From CAMFLJ01 sp963702555 (GTDB taxonomy: Bacteria > Actinomycetota > Acidimicrobiia > Acidimicrobiales > Acidimicrobilacustridaceae), in contig CAVPCW010000006.1 of the NCBI GenBank assembly GCA_963702555.1, positions 1 through 64,000 of the forward strand: DNA of 64,000 bases, written 5' to 3'. Below the pieces are notes generated by a model. The model was not told the DNA's origin, did not search any database, and saw only the letters and a list, made by a program, of their open reading frames with translations. Positions 1-9,275 of this stretch are shown here, one piece after another; position 1 is the first letter of the stretch, and each line of letters begins with the position of its first letter. Made by a program: the position numbers and the translations under genes.

Positions 1-2217
1 TTCCCGCCACACGGGTGTGAGCCGCGGCGAGGGACGGGCGGAGATCGGGTCTGCCCCAAGCGTCGAACCGGGCTGCCAACCGCCGGGCACGATTCGAGGA
101 CCGGTGGGGAGCCACCGCCCAGGCTGGCGGGCAAGGCCTCGGACATCGGCGTGGGAGCGGCAGTGTAGGCCGCGGGCAAGGGATCGAGCGCCGGGATCGG
201 GGGCGGCGCCGGGAGAATCGGCCGCGGGTTGGATCCCAGGGGCGAAGGCGGGCTGTCGGCGGCGGGCAACGGCTCGACCGCCGGGTAGGTTCGAAGGGGG
301 ACGCCGGCAGCGGGTTGGTCAGGTTGCGGCCGGCCGGGCCAACTCACCGCCGGAGCAAGGCCCCCCAGGCTCTGTCGGCAAATTGGATCTGGTTGTAGTC
401 CAGGAGCGAGCCCTTTTCGACGTGGACGTTCTTGACGGCCATCACGTACTCGACCAGCGACCGGTGCAGCTGGACCTCGGCATCGGTCACGCGGGCCAGG
501 CCTCCAGCAGTTGATCCAAGTCCACTTTTTGCTCCGCCTGTTTGCGGACTTGCAGAGCGTTGAGTTCCTCCTCAGCGGCCACGCGGCGGTTGAATTCGTT
601 GCGACGATCGCGTAGGCCCGCTTCATATCCGCGAACGCGTTGCTCAAGTCGTGCAGGATTTGGCGTTCCTGTTGCGTTAGCACGGCCCGTTCGCGCGCCA
701 GCCGCAGCCGGGCATTCTGCACGCCCGCGTGCGCTTGGCGGAAGCCGTTGGGGAAGTTGAGTTCCATCCCCAGCGCCCACTCCTGGAAATCGCCGTCCAA
801 CAGGTTGGAGAGCGCATCGTCGAAGGGCTCACGGCGTCGGCGCCGCCCATGAGGCTCTTGCCAAAGCCGCGCCAGCGGTAACGGCTGATCACATCCAGCC
901 GGGGCTTGAGGAAGTTCTTGCTGGCGACCAACTCCAACTCGCCGCGTTTGACGATCCGCCGCTGCCGCTCCAGCTCGCCGCGGCGGACCAGGCGCTTCCG
1001 TGGTGATTTCGCCCCACTGGAACAGGACCTCCGCCGTCGAAGGCTCCTCGATCGGGCGGATCAGGCGGCCGTCCGCCAGCGCGACGCCGATCAGCAACCG
1101 CAGAATACGTTCCCTCACGTGGACGCCCGTACGCACCCGGAAAGAGCCTCCCGTGCTGCCAAAGTTGGTGCGCGTCGGCTCCATCAGCCGGCCGGTCAAG
1201 GAGTTCTGCACTTCGGCCTGTAAGCGGTAATACTGTTCGCGGGCCCGCGCTTCATTCTCCGCTTCGCCGCCGCTGCGTTTCGTTCTTGCCAGTTGCGGAC
1301 GTCCTGCCAGATCTGCAGACTGGCGTCCCGCGCGGTCAGCTTGGCGTCCAGATCCCGATAGGCGAAGTACAGTTCCCAATAGGCGTTCTCCACGTTGCTG
1401 ACATAATCCCGCAGCGCGATCTCGAACTCGGCCAGACCGATTTCGGAATTGAGCCGCGCGATCATCACGCCGCGAGGCGCTCCCAGCTGGCCGTTGGGGC
1501 CGTAGATCCGGTTGAATTCGACGCCGGCACCTTGCAGCAGCGGATGGCGGACCTCGGTTTCAAAGATCCAGTTCCAGGCGTGCGGGAACAAGTTCAGCGG
1601 ACTGTTGTTCGCGTCATAGTCAATCCGGTTGCGGAGGTAGAATCGGCTGCCCGTGGCCGCCGCCTTCTCGATCTGGAAGGGGATCACGGCCAGATCTTGC
1701 TGTAGCTCTTGGGCGAAGACACCGGTGATTTGGTTGTTCAGCGCGCGGTCGTTCTTCTCCACGAGCACGTTGCTGGAGTAGACCGCGTCGAATTCGCTGA
1801 GCGCCGCTTCGGGACCCAGGATCGGATCCGTCTCGCGAAGGGCCGGCTGGTAGATGGTATCCACCAGTCGGCGCGCGAACCAGTGCCGCCCAGGTCGCGG
1901 AGCACGGTCGAATTGGCCAGCGCCAACTCGACCGCTTCCTGCAGCGTCATGTTCCAGTATTGCGGAGGCGCCGCGTCGTCGATCGTCACCGGCTCGAGGG
2001 CCGTGGCGGTCGCCACGGGAGTGCGGCACGCCGCGTCTTCGTACACGGTCCGCTGCATGAGTTGCTGGTAGTGCGTCAATTCGTCCGAGAAACGCTCGCG
2101 GGTGTTGTGCCAGCCGCACCCCGCCATCGCGGCCAACAAGGCCAGAATGATCCGCCATTGCCCTCGGTTGCCGGCAGGCTTGTTCCGCTCGCACTCGGCC
2201 ATCGCGGTCCCCCGCAT
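1..2217 (-). CDS. TolC-family outer membrane protein (several frameshifts)
   Basis: Likely outer-membrane channel of a tripartite export system. The N-terminus has a lipoprotein-type signal (LALLAAMAGC lipobox), followed by the TolC-like stretch LQEAVELALANSTVLRDLGG. After a frameshift near 1870 the next frame carries a long recognisable region including IALRDYVSNVENAYWELYFA. Further shifts near 1250, 950 and 700 lead to AEEELNALQVRKQAEQKVDL. A last frame, RSLVEYVMAVKNVHVEKGSL, is typical of the TolC C-terminus and reaches a stop at 344-346. A different frame stays open to base 1 and is extremely Pro-rich, so the true C-terminus may be a Pro-rich tail running off the contig. It is divergent from the HlyD-type genes, which are its natural partners. 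The start could also be the ATG at 2202. The family call is secure; the exact protein is not, because of the breaks. Confidence 0.75.
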
Positions 2218-2544
2218 CGGATCGTGGCCGCCGCCGTCTCCGGCCGGCCCATCTTCTGCTCAAGGGTTCCCCACATCGGGTCCCTTCGTCGTCCTATCAT
2301 CGGCGAGTTGGGGTCCGAAGAATCGGCATTTTCCGCAAAGCCGGAATAAACCGCAGAATTTCCCGACGCGGCTGGCACCGCCAGCGAAAAGCCCGGCTTT
2401 TGGAAAAGCCGCTTGTCTGAGCACTTCTCCCGGCGGCTTGGCGTCCAGACTCGGTCGGGTTCCGTTCGCGCCCGGAACCCACCACGACGCCTCGCGGGTG
2501 CCGGGTGCTTGGCGTTCGTCCGCTGCTGCGGATAGACTGACAAC
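2218..2544. other. divergent intergenic region with a short hairpin
   Basis: About 330 bp between the divergent TolC and GAF-HlyD genes, so it should hold the promoters of both. A near-perfect hairpin (AAAAGCC-C-GGCTTTT) lies at 2387-2401. I see no convincing -35/-10 pair and no small gene. Open frames crossing it lack any recognisable protein. Confidence 0.5.
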
Positions 2545-4563
2545 ATGCAGCAGCACGCTTCCCTGGCTCATCCCGCTGACAGCGAACCGGCGCTCCGCGA
2601 ATTGGATCGCCTGGTCGCAGAAGTCGCCGACTTGACCCGCAGCCAGATGGCGCCCGCCGAGTTTCAGCAGCGGCTGCTGGAACGCGCCGTGCAAGCGACG
2701 GCAGCCGCCGGCGGGCTGATGTGGGCGGTGCGGCCGAACAACACGTTGCACTTGGAGCACCAACTGCTCTTGTCCGGCGGCGGTGCGTTGTCCGACGCCG
2801 CCAGCGTGCGGCCACATGGCCTGCTGGCGGCGGCCGTCCTGCAGTCCGGTCAGCCGCGCCGCGTGCCGCCCGGTTCTCGCCTGTCCGAGGGCGGCGAGGC
2901 CGGGAATCCTTGCGAATTCGTGCTGCTGTTCTGCCCGCTGGGCGGCGAAGGCGAAATCGTGGCCGTACTCGAACTGCTGCTGGCGCCCGCCGTTTCGCTC
3001 GCGGCGCAGGAGGCCGCCCTGCAGTTCCTGGCGGACCTGTGCGAATTGGCGGGCGACTTCTATCGGAACAGCGAGCTGCGCCGGTTGCGGGACCGTGACG
3101 CGTTCTGGCAGCAGTCCGAACAGTATGCCCTGCGCGTGCATCGGAGCCTGGACCTGCGCGCGACCGCGTTTGCCATCGCCAACGAAGGGCGGTTGCTGGT
3201 GGGCTGCGATCGGCTCAGCGTGCTGGTCGGACGCAACGCCCGGCCGCGGTTGCTGGCGGTCAGCGGTGTGGACAGCGTGAACCGCCGCAGCGACACCTCG
3301 CGGCGGCTGGAGCGGCTCGGCGGGCTGGCGATCGCGATCCGCGAAGCCATCTGGCATGACGGCTCGGCGGCGGAATGGCCGCCGCAGGTCGACCAGGCGG
3401 TCCAGGAGCACGTTGACGCCACTCACGTGCGCACCCTGGCCGTGATTCCGCTGGGGGCGTCCGCCTCCGAGCCGGGTCGCGAGGACGACCGCGTCTTGCT
3501 GGGCGTCCTGGTGGCGGAAGGCTTTACCGCCGGCGTGGGCGAAACCTGGCGGCAGCGGCTGGAAGTGGCGGCAGCCCACGGCAGCAGGGCTTTGGAGCGG
3601 GCGTGGGAGTATCGGCAGCTGTCGTGGCTGCCGCTGTCCGGCGTGGTCGCGGCGGTCGGGCGAGGGCTGACCGCCGGCCGGCTGCCGAAGCTGCTGATGG
3701 TCGCTGCTGCTGGTCGCCGTCGCGGCCGCCGCCTTGATCCTGGTGCGAGCCGATTACGATGTCAAGGTGCGCGGCGAGTTGCAGCCCGAGGTCCGCCGCG
3801 ACGTCTTCGCGCCGGCGGACGGCGTGGTCCTGGATCTGCTGGCCGAACACGGCCAGCAGGTCGACGCCGATCAGGTGGTGGCGGTGCTGCGCAATCCGGA
3901 ACTGGACTACGAGCTGCAGCGCGTGCACGGGGAAATGGAAACGGCGCGCCAGCGGCTGGCCGCGGTGGAAGCCGAACGCGTGCAGCAGCGCGTCGAGGAG
4001 CGGGAGCGGCCGGACCGGTACGGCCAACTGACCGCCGAACAGGAAGAACTCCGCGTCCGGCTGGAAAGCCTCCAGCAGCAGCAAGGCATCCTGCAGCAGC
4101 AGAAAACCGAGCTGACCGTGCGCAGCCCCATTCGCGGGCAAGTCGTCACCTGGCAGGTCGAAAACCGGCTGCGGGCCCGGCCCGTGGTCCGCGGGCAGCG
4201 GCTGTTGGAAGTCGCCGATTTGGCCGGGCCCTGGGTGCTGGAACTGCAGCTGCCGGAGGATCGCGTGCAGCCGGTGCTGGACATCAGCGGCTCGCGGCAA
4301 GGCCCCACGGAGGTCTCGTTTCTTCTGGAAACCGAGGCCAGCACCGTCTACCGCGGCCGACTGCGCCGCGTGGCGATGTCGGCCGAGCGCGATCCGCAAC
4401 TGGGTTCCAGGGTGCTGGTGACGGTCGATGTTCCCCGCGAACCGTCGCTGCCGCTCCGCCCCGGGCGGGCGTGATCGCCAAGATCCACTGCGGCCGCCGG
4501 TCGCTGGGCTACGTGTGGTTTTCGGACCTGTGGAACAAGATACGATCGCAGTGGTGGTTTTGA
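2545..4563 (+). CDS. GAF-domain HlyD-family membrane fusion protein (two compensating frameshifts)
   Basis: Periplasmic adaptor preceded by a cytoplasmic GAF-like sensory region. Residues roughly 1-370 are soluble, with a GAF-like segment (LLVGCDRLSVLVGRNARPRL). A transmembrane helix follows (LLLVAVAAAALILV, seen only after a frameshift near 3705). The barrel/lipoyl part then contains VFAPADGVVLDLLAEHGQQV, a Gln-rich coiled coil and LTVRSPIRGQVVTWQVENRL. A second shift near 4465 restores the first frame for the C-terminal CGRRSLGYVWF segment and the stop. Two opposite shifts in one gene look like sequence errors. The start is the first ATG of the long frame. Its neighbours, a second HlyD protein and an M50-HlyD fusion, suggest one export complex. 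Confidence 0.8.
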   Translation: MQQHASLAHPADSEPALRELDRLVAEVADLTRSQMAPAEFQQRLLERAVQATAAAGGLMWAVRPNNTLHLEHQLLLSGGGALSDAASVRPHGLLAAAVLQSGQPRRVPPGSRLSEGGEAGNPCEFVLLFCPLGGEGEIVAVLELLLAPAVSLAAQEAALQFLADLCELAGDFYRNSELRRLRDRDAFWQQSEQYALRVHRSLDLRATAFAIANEGRLLVGCDRLSVLVGRNARPRLLAVSGVDSVNRRSDTSRRLERLGGLAIAIREAIWHDGSAAEWPPQVDQAVQEHVDATHVRTLAVIPLGASASEPGREDDRVLLGVLVAEGFTAGVGETWRQRLEVAAAHGSRALERAWEYRQLSWLPLSGVVAAVGRGLTAGRLPKLLMVAAAGRRRGRRLDPGASRLRCQGARRVAARGPPRRLRAGGRRGPGSAGRTRPAGRRRSGGGGAAQSGTGLRAAARARGNGNGAPAAGRGGSRTRAAARRGAGAAGPVRPTDRRTGRTPRPAGKPPAAARHPAAAENRADRAQPHSRASRHLAGRKPAAGPARGPRAAAVGSRRFGRALGAGTAAAGGSRAAGAGHQRLAARPHGGLVSSGNRGQHRLPRPTAPRGDVGRARSATGFQGAGDGRCSPRTVAAAPPRAGVIAKIHCGRRSLGYVWFSDLWNKIRSQWWF

Positions 4564-4621
4564 CGTGCGCAACAGAAAGAGGGCATGAGTTGTTTTGCAG
4601 CCTGGACGGAGTTTACGAAAC

Positions 4622-5558
4622 ATGCGACAGCTACCCTGGCAACTGCTGGTCTTGGGAATCACACTCAGCACTGGCTCTAACGCCTGGTCCGCGCCGGTCC
4701 CCGTCCAGTCGGTCTTGATCCGCTTGATCGAGGAGGCCGAAGTGCCGGCGCGAGCTGGGAGTGCTGGCCTCGATTTCCGCAGCCGAGGGGCAATTGGTCC
4801 AGGAAGGTGCGGAATCTGCGCGGCTCGACGACCGGCAGGCCCAATTGCTGCAGCAAAAGGCCCAAGCCGAGCTGGACGTGGCCCGGAAAGAGGCCGCCAG
4901 CGAAGTCGAGGTCCGCGTGGCGGCCGAGGCGGCGACCTATGCCGCCGCGGAACTGAACCGCGCGAAAGAAGCCAAGCAGCGTCTGTCGCAGAGCATCTCG
5001 CAGTCGGAATTGGACCGGCTCCACTTCGAGGTCCAGCGCACCTCGCTGGAACAGGAACAGGCGCGGCAGAAACAGGAAATCGCCAAACTGCGGGAACTCG
5101 TCAAGCAGGCTGAATGCGAGATTGCCGTCGCATCACGCCCAACGGCACAGCATCGTGGCCCCGCTGACCGGCATGGTCGCCAAACGCTATCGGCATCGCG
5201 GCGAATGGGTCCAGCCGGGCGACAAGGTGTTTCGCATCGTGCGCTTGGACCGGCTGCGGGCGGAGGGGTTCGTGGATGCCGCCAGCGTCCGCGGGACGCT
5301 CACCGGCCGCCAGGCCACGCTGACCGTCGATCTGCCCGGACAGCCCCAGACCCGGTTTTCCGGCACCGTCACGTTCGCGGACCCGGAGATCGATCCTGTC
5401 AACCGTCAGATTCGGATCTGGGTCGAGATCGACAACCCTGGGCTGCAACTGCAACCGGGAATGCGGGCCGAGATGTCCATCGACATGGACGCAGCGGTGA
5501 AGGCCCAAGACATGACTCAGGCGCCGTTATTGCCCCGCGGGGAAGCAGAATCATGTAG
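4622..5558 (+). CDS. HlyD-family periplasmic adaptor (frameshifted)
   Basis: Second membrane-fusion protein of the locus. An N-terminal signal peptide (MRQLPWQLLVLGITLSTGSN...) is followed, after a shift near 4750, by a long charged alpha-helical hairpin (QAQLLQQKAQAELDVARKEA through LRELVKQAECEI). After a shift near 5140 comes the lipoyl/barrel half (VAPLTGMVAKRYRHRGEWVQ and VNRQIRIWVEIDNPGLQLQP). These are characteristic RND/HlyD adaptor elements, and length is about normal. The true stop is uncertain because the last frame runs on; the TAG at 5556-5558 in a neighbouring frame is the best candidate. It lies 58 bp behind the GAF-HlyD gene, so the two are probably co-transcribed. Confidence 0.75.
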
Positions 5559-5603
5559 GACGGCCTTTCCAAGCCGTCCACGGCCCTGGAAGGGCCGTCC
5601 TAC
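5555..5603. repeat. imperfect inverted repeat (REP-like)
   Basis: GTAGGACGGCC at 5555-5565 is matched by GGCCGTCCTAC at 5593-5603. The sequence between them also contains partial complementary pieces (AAGCCGTCC and CCTGGAAGG). It sits in the gap between the HlyD and M50 genes. The layout is that of a dispersed extragenic palindrome, or possibly an attenuating hairpin. Confidence 0.7.
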
Positions 5604-5635
5604 GCGAGAAACGGTCCGCCGGGGCAGCCCTGCGG

Positions 5636-7846
5636 ATGCGGCCCGATTTGGAGGTCTTTCCCCAGCCGGGCGGCGAGCGGCCGGCCTGGGTGGTGAAAGA
5701 CCCCGTCGCCTTGCGCTACCAGCGGCTGGGCGAGGAGGAATTCGCCATCCTGCAGTGGCTCGACGGACGGACCGGCTTGGACGAAATCCGCGACAAGTTC
5801 GCCCAGCGGTTTCCGCCCCAGCAGCTGAGCCGCCAGCAGCTGCACCAGTTCCTGGGACGGCTGCACCGCCAAGGGCTGCTGCTGGCCGAATCGGCGGGTC
5901 AACACGAAACGCTGCTGGAACGCTGGACGGTGCAGAGACGGTGGGAGTGGTTTCAGCGGCTGACCAACGTCCTGGCGATTCGTTTCCGGGCGCCGATCCG
6001 ACGGGCGTGTTGAATTGGCTCTATCCTCGCGTGCGCTGGATGTTCTCGCGCGGCTTCCTGGTCCTGTGCCTGCTGCTGGTCCTGGGGGCCGCCGCCTTGG
6101 TCGCCATCCGGATCGACGCCGTCTTGGCCAGGCTGCCCGAATTGAGTTCCTTTCTGCGGATGCAGAACGTACTCTGGCTGGCCGCCACGCTGGCGGTCGT
6201 CAAGGTGCTGCACGAACTGGGGCACGCGTTGGTCTGCAAGCACTTTGGCGGCGAGTGCCACGAGATCGGCATGATGCTGCTGGTCTTCACGCCCTGCCTG
6301 TATTGCGACGTGTCGGACAGTTGGACGTGGCCCAGCCGCTGGCGGCGGATCGCCGTGGCCGCGGCCGGCATGGGCGTCGAACTGGTCCTGGCTGCGGCCG
6401 CCACGTTCCTCTGGTGGTTCAGTCAGCCCGGCTGGCTGAACCAGATGTGTTTGAACGTGATGGTTCTCTGTTCGGTCAGCACGCTGGTGTTCAACGGGAA
6501 TCCGCTGCTGCGTTACGACGGCTACTACGTGCTGTCCGACTTGCTGGACGCGCCGAATCTGGGCGGTCAATCGCGAGCCCTGGTGCGGCAAGGCTTGGCT
6601 TCCTTCTTCCTGGGCATTCCCGTGGAAGAGGCCCTCGACTTGCCGGAGCGGCGCCGGCCGTTGCTGGCCGCGTACGCCGTGGCTTCGACGCTGTACAGCT
6701 GGTGCGTGGTGGGCGCGATCCTGTTTTTCGTCTATCACTTCCTGGAACCGAAACGGCTGGAGATCTTGGCCGCCGTCGTCGCCGCGCCGGTCGCCGTCGG
6801 TCTGGTCTCGGCCCCCGCCGTGTATCTGACGCGATTGTTGCGCGATCCGACGGTTCGACACCGGGTCCGCCGCGGTCGGCTCGCCTGGTCCACTTGCCTG
6901 GTCTTGGCCGCTTTCGCCGCCCTGCTGGCGATCCCCTGGCCGTGTCGCGTGACTGCGCCCTGGATCGCCGAGGCCGAGGGCGTCCGGCGCGTGTACGTGT
7001 CCGTTCCCGGACGGTTGGTGTCGGCGGCCGCGCCGGGCACTTCCGTCCGCACGGGCGAGACGGTGGCCCAACTGAAAAATCTCGAACTGGAGCGCGAACT
7101 GTCCCGCCTGTCCGGGCAGCGGAAGGAAGGCGGCACGCAGGCTGACCAGCTTGGAGGCCCGACAAGCGGTGTCGCCAGACGCGGCGGTGCAAATTCCCAC
7201 GACGCGCCAGTCGTTGGCCGATCTGGAGCGGCGCTGGCAGGAACGTGCGCAAGACATCCAGCGGCTGACGCTGACGGCTCCCATCTCCGGCGCCGTGCTG
7301 CCCCCGCCTGCCGTGACGGATCAGCCCGCCCGCGAGACACTGCCCACATGGTCGGGAACGCCGCTGGACGAGCGCAACGTGGGCAGCTGGCTCGAGACCG
7401 GCACGCTGCTCTGCGAAATCGGCGATCCGGCGCGGGTCCAAGCGGTGCTGGCGATCGACCAGACGCAGGTCGAGTTCGTCCGCCAGGGTCAACGCGTCTG
7501 GTTACAGCCGAATCAATTGCCCGGCCGCTGGCTGGCGGGGACGATTTCCGAAATCGCCAAAGTGGACGAAGACGCGCCGGACCAGCCAGATCGTGAGGAG
7601 GCGGCGGACGAGGCCCGCCTGAGCCGCACGGGGCAGGACGCCGAGGCCGTCCGCTACCAGGCCATCGCACGCTTGGACGATCCGTCCGACACGCTGCTGC
7701 TGCGGACGGGCGGCACCGCGCGCGTCGTCGTCACCCCGCAACCGCTGTGGCAACGCCTGTTCCGCTATTTGGCGCAGAACTTTCTCGCTGCCGCTGTGAG
7801 GTGCTGCTTCGAGGAAATGGACAAGGGAATGGGGACAAGGGAATAG
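5636..7846 (+). CDS. PqqD-like / M50 metallopeptidase / HlyD fusion protein (frameshifted)
   Basis: Polytopic membrane protein in three parts. Residues ~10-95 resemble PqqD (VALRYQRLGEEEFAILQWLD ... LHRQGLLLAE), a winged-helix peptide-binding fold. After a shift near 5990 comes a site-2-protease-type membrane domain with the zinc motif HELGH at 6211-6225 and the conserved NPLLRYDGYY segment at 6499-6528, plus several hydrophobic helices. The C-terminal third is HlyD-like (VSVPGRLVSAAAPGTSVRTG; after a shift near 7145, LTLTAPISGAVLPPP and GQRVWLQPNQLPGRWLAGTI). A PqqD domain suggests recognition of a peptide leader, M50 suggests intramembrane cleavage, and the adaptor part suggests handover to a channel. 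That combined role is inference. The last residues and stop lie inside the inverted repeat at 7819-7914, so the end may be altered. Confidence 0.85.
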
Positions 7847-7914
7847 GAGGAGGTGAGGGGGCAGGCGATGGCCAGCGATCATTCGTCTATTCCCTTGTCC
7901 CCATTCCCTTGTCC
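7819..7914. repeat. perfect 28-bp inverted repeat with internal 14-bp tandem duplication
   Basis: The left arm 7819-7846 and right arm 7887-7914 are exact reverse complements, separated by 40 bp. Each arm is two copies of a GGACAAGGGAATGG-type 14-mer. The arms form the C-terminal codons of both convergent genes, giving the same DKGMGTRE ending on each strand. They could act as a bidirectional terminator or be the ends of a small inserted element (MITE-like). Confidence 0.85.
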
Positions 7915-8841
7915 CACTTCCGCAGTGCCTTACGGCGTCTCGTGCGTCCGCGTCGACCGATCCTTCCCTGCACACCACGGTCGGCTGGAAGAATTCGGCG
8001 GTGGCATCGATGCCGGCGGGCTGGCACTCGGGACCGCGGCAAGTGTGGTCCCACGGACGCCGGATCATCCACAGGGCGGGCAACGCCATCGCCGTGCCGT
8101 AGAACTGGGCTCCGGACCAAACTGGCTGAAACCGGTGCGATCAGTCCGTACCGCTCCACACCCGTCTGGGCAAAGTACGCCGGATGAAAACAGACGACCG
8201 CCCCGGGCCCGTAGGACGTGTAGGACAGCGGCTGCCAGCCGATCATCCCGCGTGCATCAATCGTCGCCCGATTCGCAAACAGCTTGGCGGCGTAGTCGTA
8301 GTTCTTGTCCGGGTGCTCGCCCCGCTCTAGGATATCTCGAGGCGTCGAGATATCGGCGCCGAGGCGGCCAATGGGTTGCATGTCGTAGGGCAAGTCTTGC
8401 ACCGCAGGGACTTCGCTTGCCTGCGGCTTCTCTGCGGGTTTCTCGCGGGACGGGAGCGAGGACCGACTGCGTGCCCTCAGGTTTCGGCCCAGCCGGTGCG
8501 ACACGGTTGTCGGATGCCCGGGCAGGTGACTCAGCGGGGACGACTTTGAAGTCGCTCCTTTCGGTGCCCTTCGCGGGTTCCTCGCCCGTGGGAACAACGC
8601 CCGATGGTTCGCCCTCCGGTTTCGGTGTCGTGGGTGCAACGCCGGTGTCGGATGCCTCGGCCGGTGGCGGGACGGCGATGATTTTGATGGTGCTCGTCTC
8701 CGTGCCCTCGCTGGCCAGGGCCACCGCCTGCGCGATCAACAGACCGGCGGCGCAGGCCCACGTGGCGGCGAGCCGGAGTTGCTGTGGAGCGTCGTTGCGG
8801 AGCGACTGGCGCTGAACCGCATCTGTAGGTGTACTTGTCAT
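7887..8841 (-). CDS. secreted planctomycete-type hypothetical protein (frameshifted)
   Basis: Starts at ATG 8841 (MTSTPTDAVQRQ...) with a signal-peptide-like hydrophobic segment (AATWACAAGLLIAQAVALA). A low-complexity region follows, with an internal duplication: EASDTGVAPTTPKPEGEPS and RASDNRVAPAGPKPEGTQS. After a shift near 8430 comes a globular part (AAKLFANRATIDARGMIGWQ, FAQTGVERYG). After another near 8110 it continues with LYGTAMALPALWMIRRPWD and CRGPECQPAG. The spacing of the W, Y, C and RPW residues resembles a family of unassigned planctomycete proteins that I recognise only loosely. No catalytic motif is visible. The 3' end runs into the inverted repeat. Function unknown; probably envelope-associated. 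Confidence 0.5.
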
Positions 8842-9275
8842 GTTGCGGCTACTCTCCCTGCGGAGCGTCACCTTGGGGGCGGAACTTGCAGCCTGCCGGG
8901 GCGTCTGCCTCGTTGGCCGCTGGAAACAGACTCAACCGCCGCGCACCAGCGGCAGATATCTCTTCGTTCCGCCGTCGGGGCCGACTGTACGACCCTCGAC
9001 TCGACAGAGAAATCCGTCATCATTCGTAATTCCGTCTTAACCCATGCAAACGTTCGTCCAAGTGCTACAATTCTCTGGTTCGCGCCGAACATCCCGCACA
9101 ACCGTCGCAATCCTGCCGACCAGCGATGTTAGCGCCGAGGCGATGGGCGGTCGGCTTATAGCGAGTGCGGCAAGTTTGTTGACACCTTTTGCCCTTGCTG
9201 CGGATAATATTACAGTTGTGCCTCGTCACCGCGACGGTTTCCGAGATTCGCGGGTAACTATTCGGGAGATTCCGC
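8842..9275. other. divergent intergenic region
   Basis: About 430 bp between the minus-strand hypothetical and the Calx-beta gene. It is visibly less GC-rich than the genes on either side. Apart from the promoter at 9179-9208 I see no gene or repeat; short open frames here have no coding character. Confidence 0.5.
9179..9208 (+). promoter_or_regulatory. sigma70-like promoter of the Calx-beta gene
   Basis: A perfect TTGACA (9179-9184) is followed after 18 bp by GATAAT (9203-9208), five of six matches to the -10 consensus, about 70 bp before the ATG. A GGGAG ribosome-binding site lies just upstream of the start at 9276. Confidence 0.65.
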
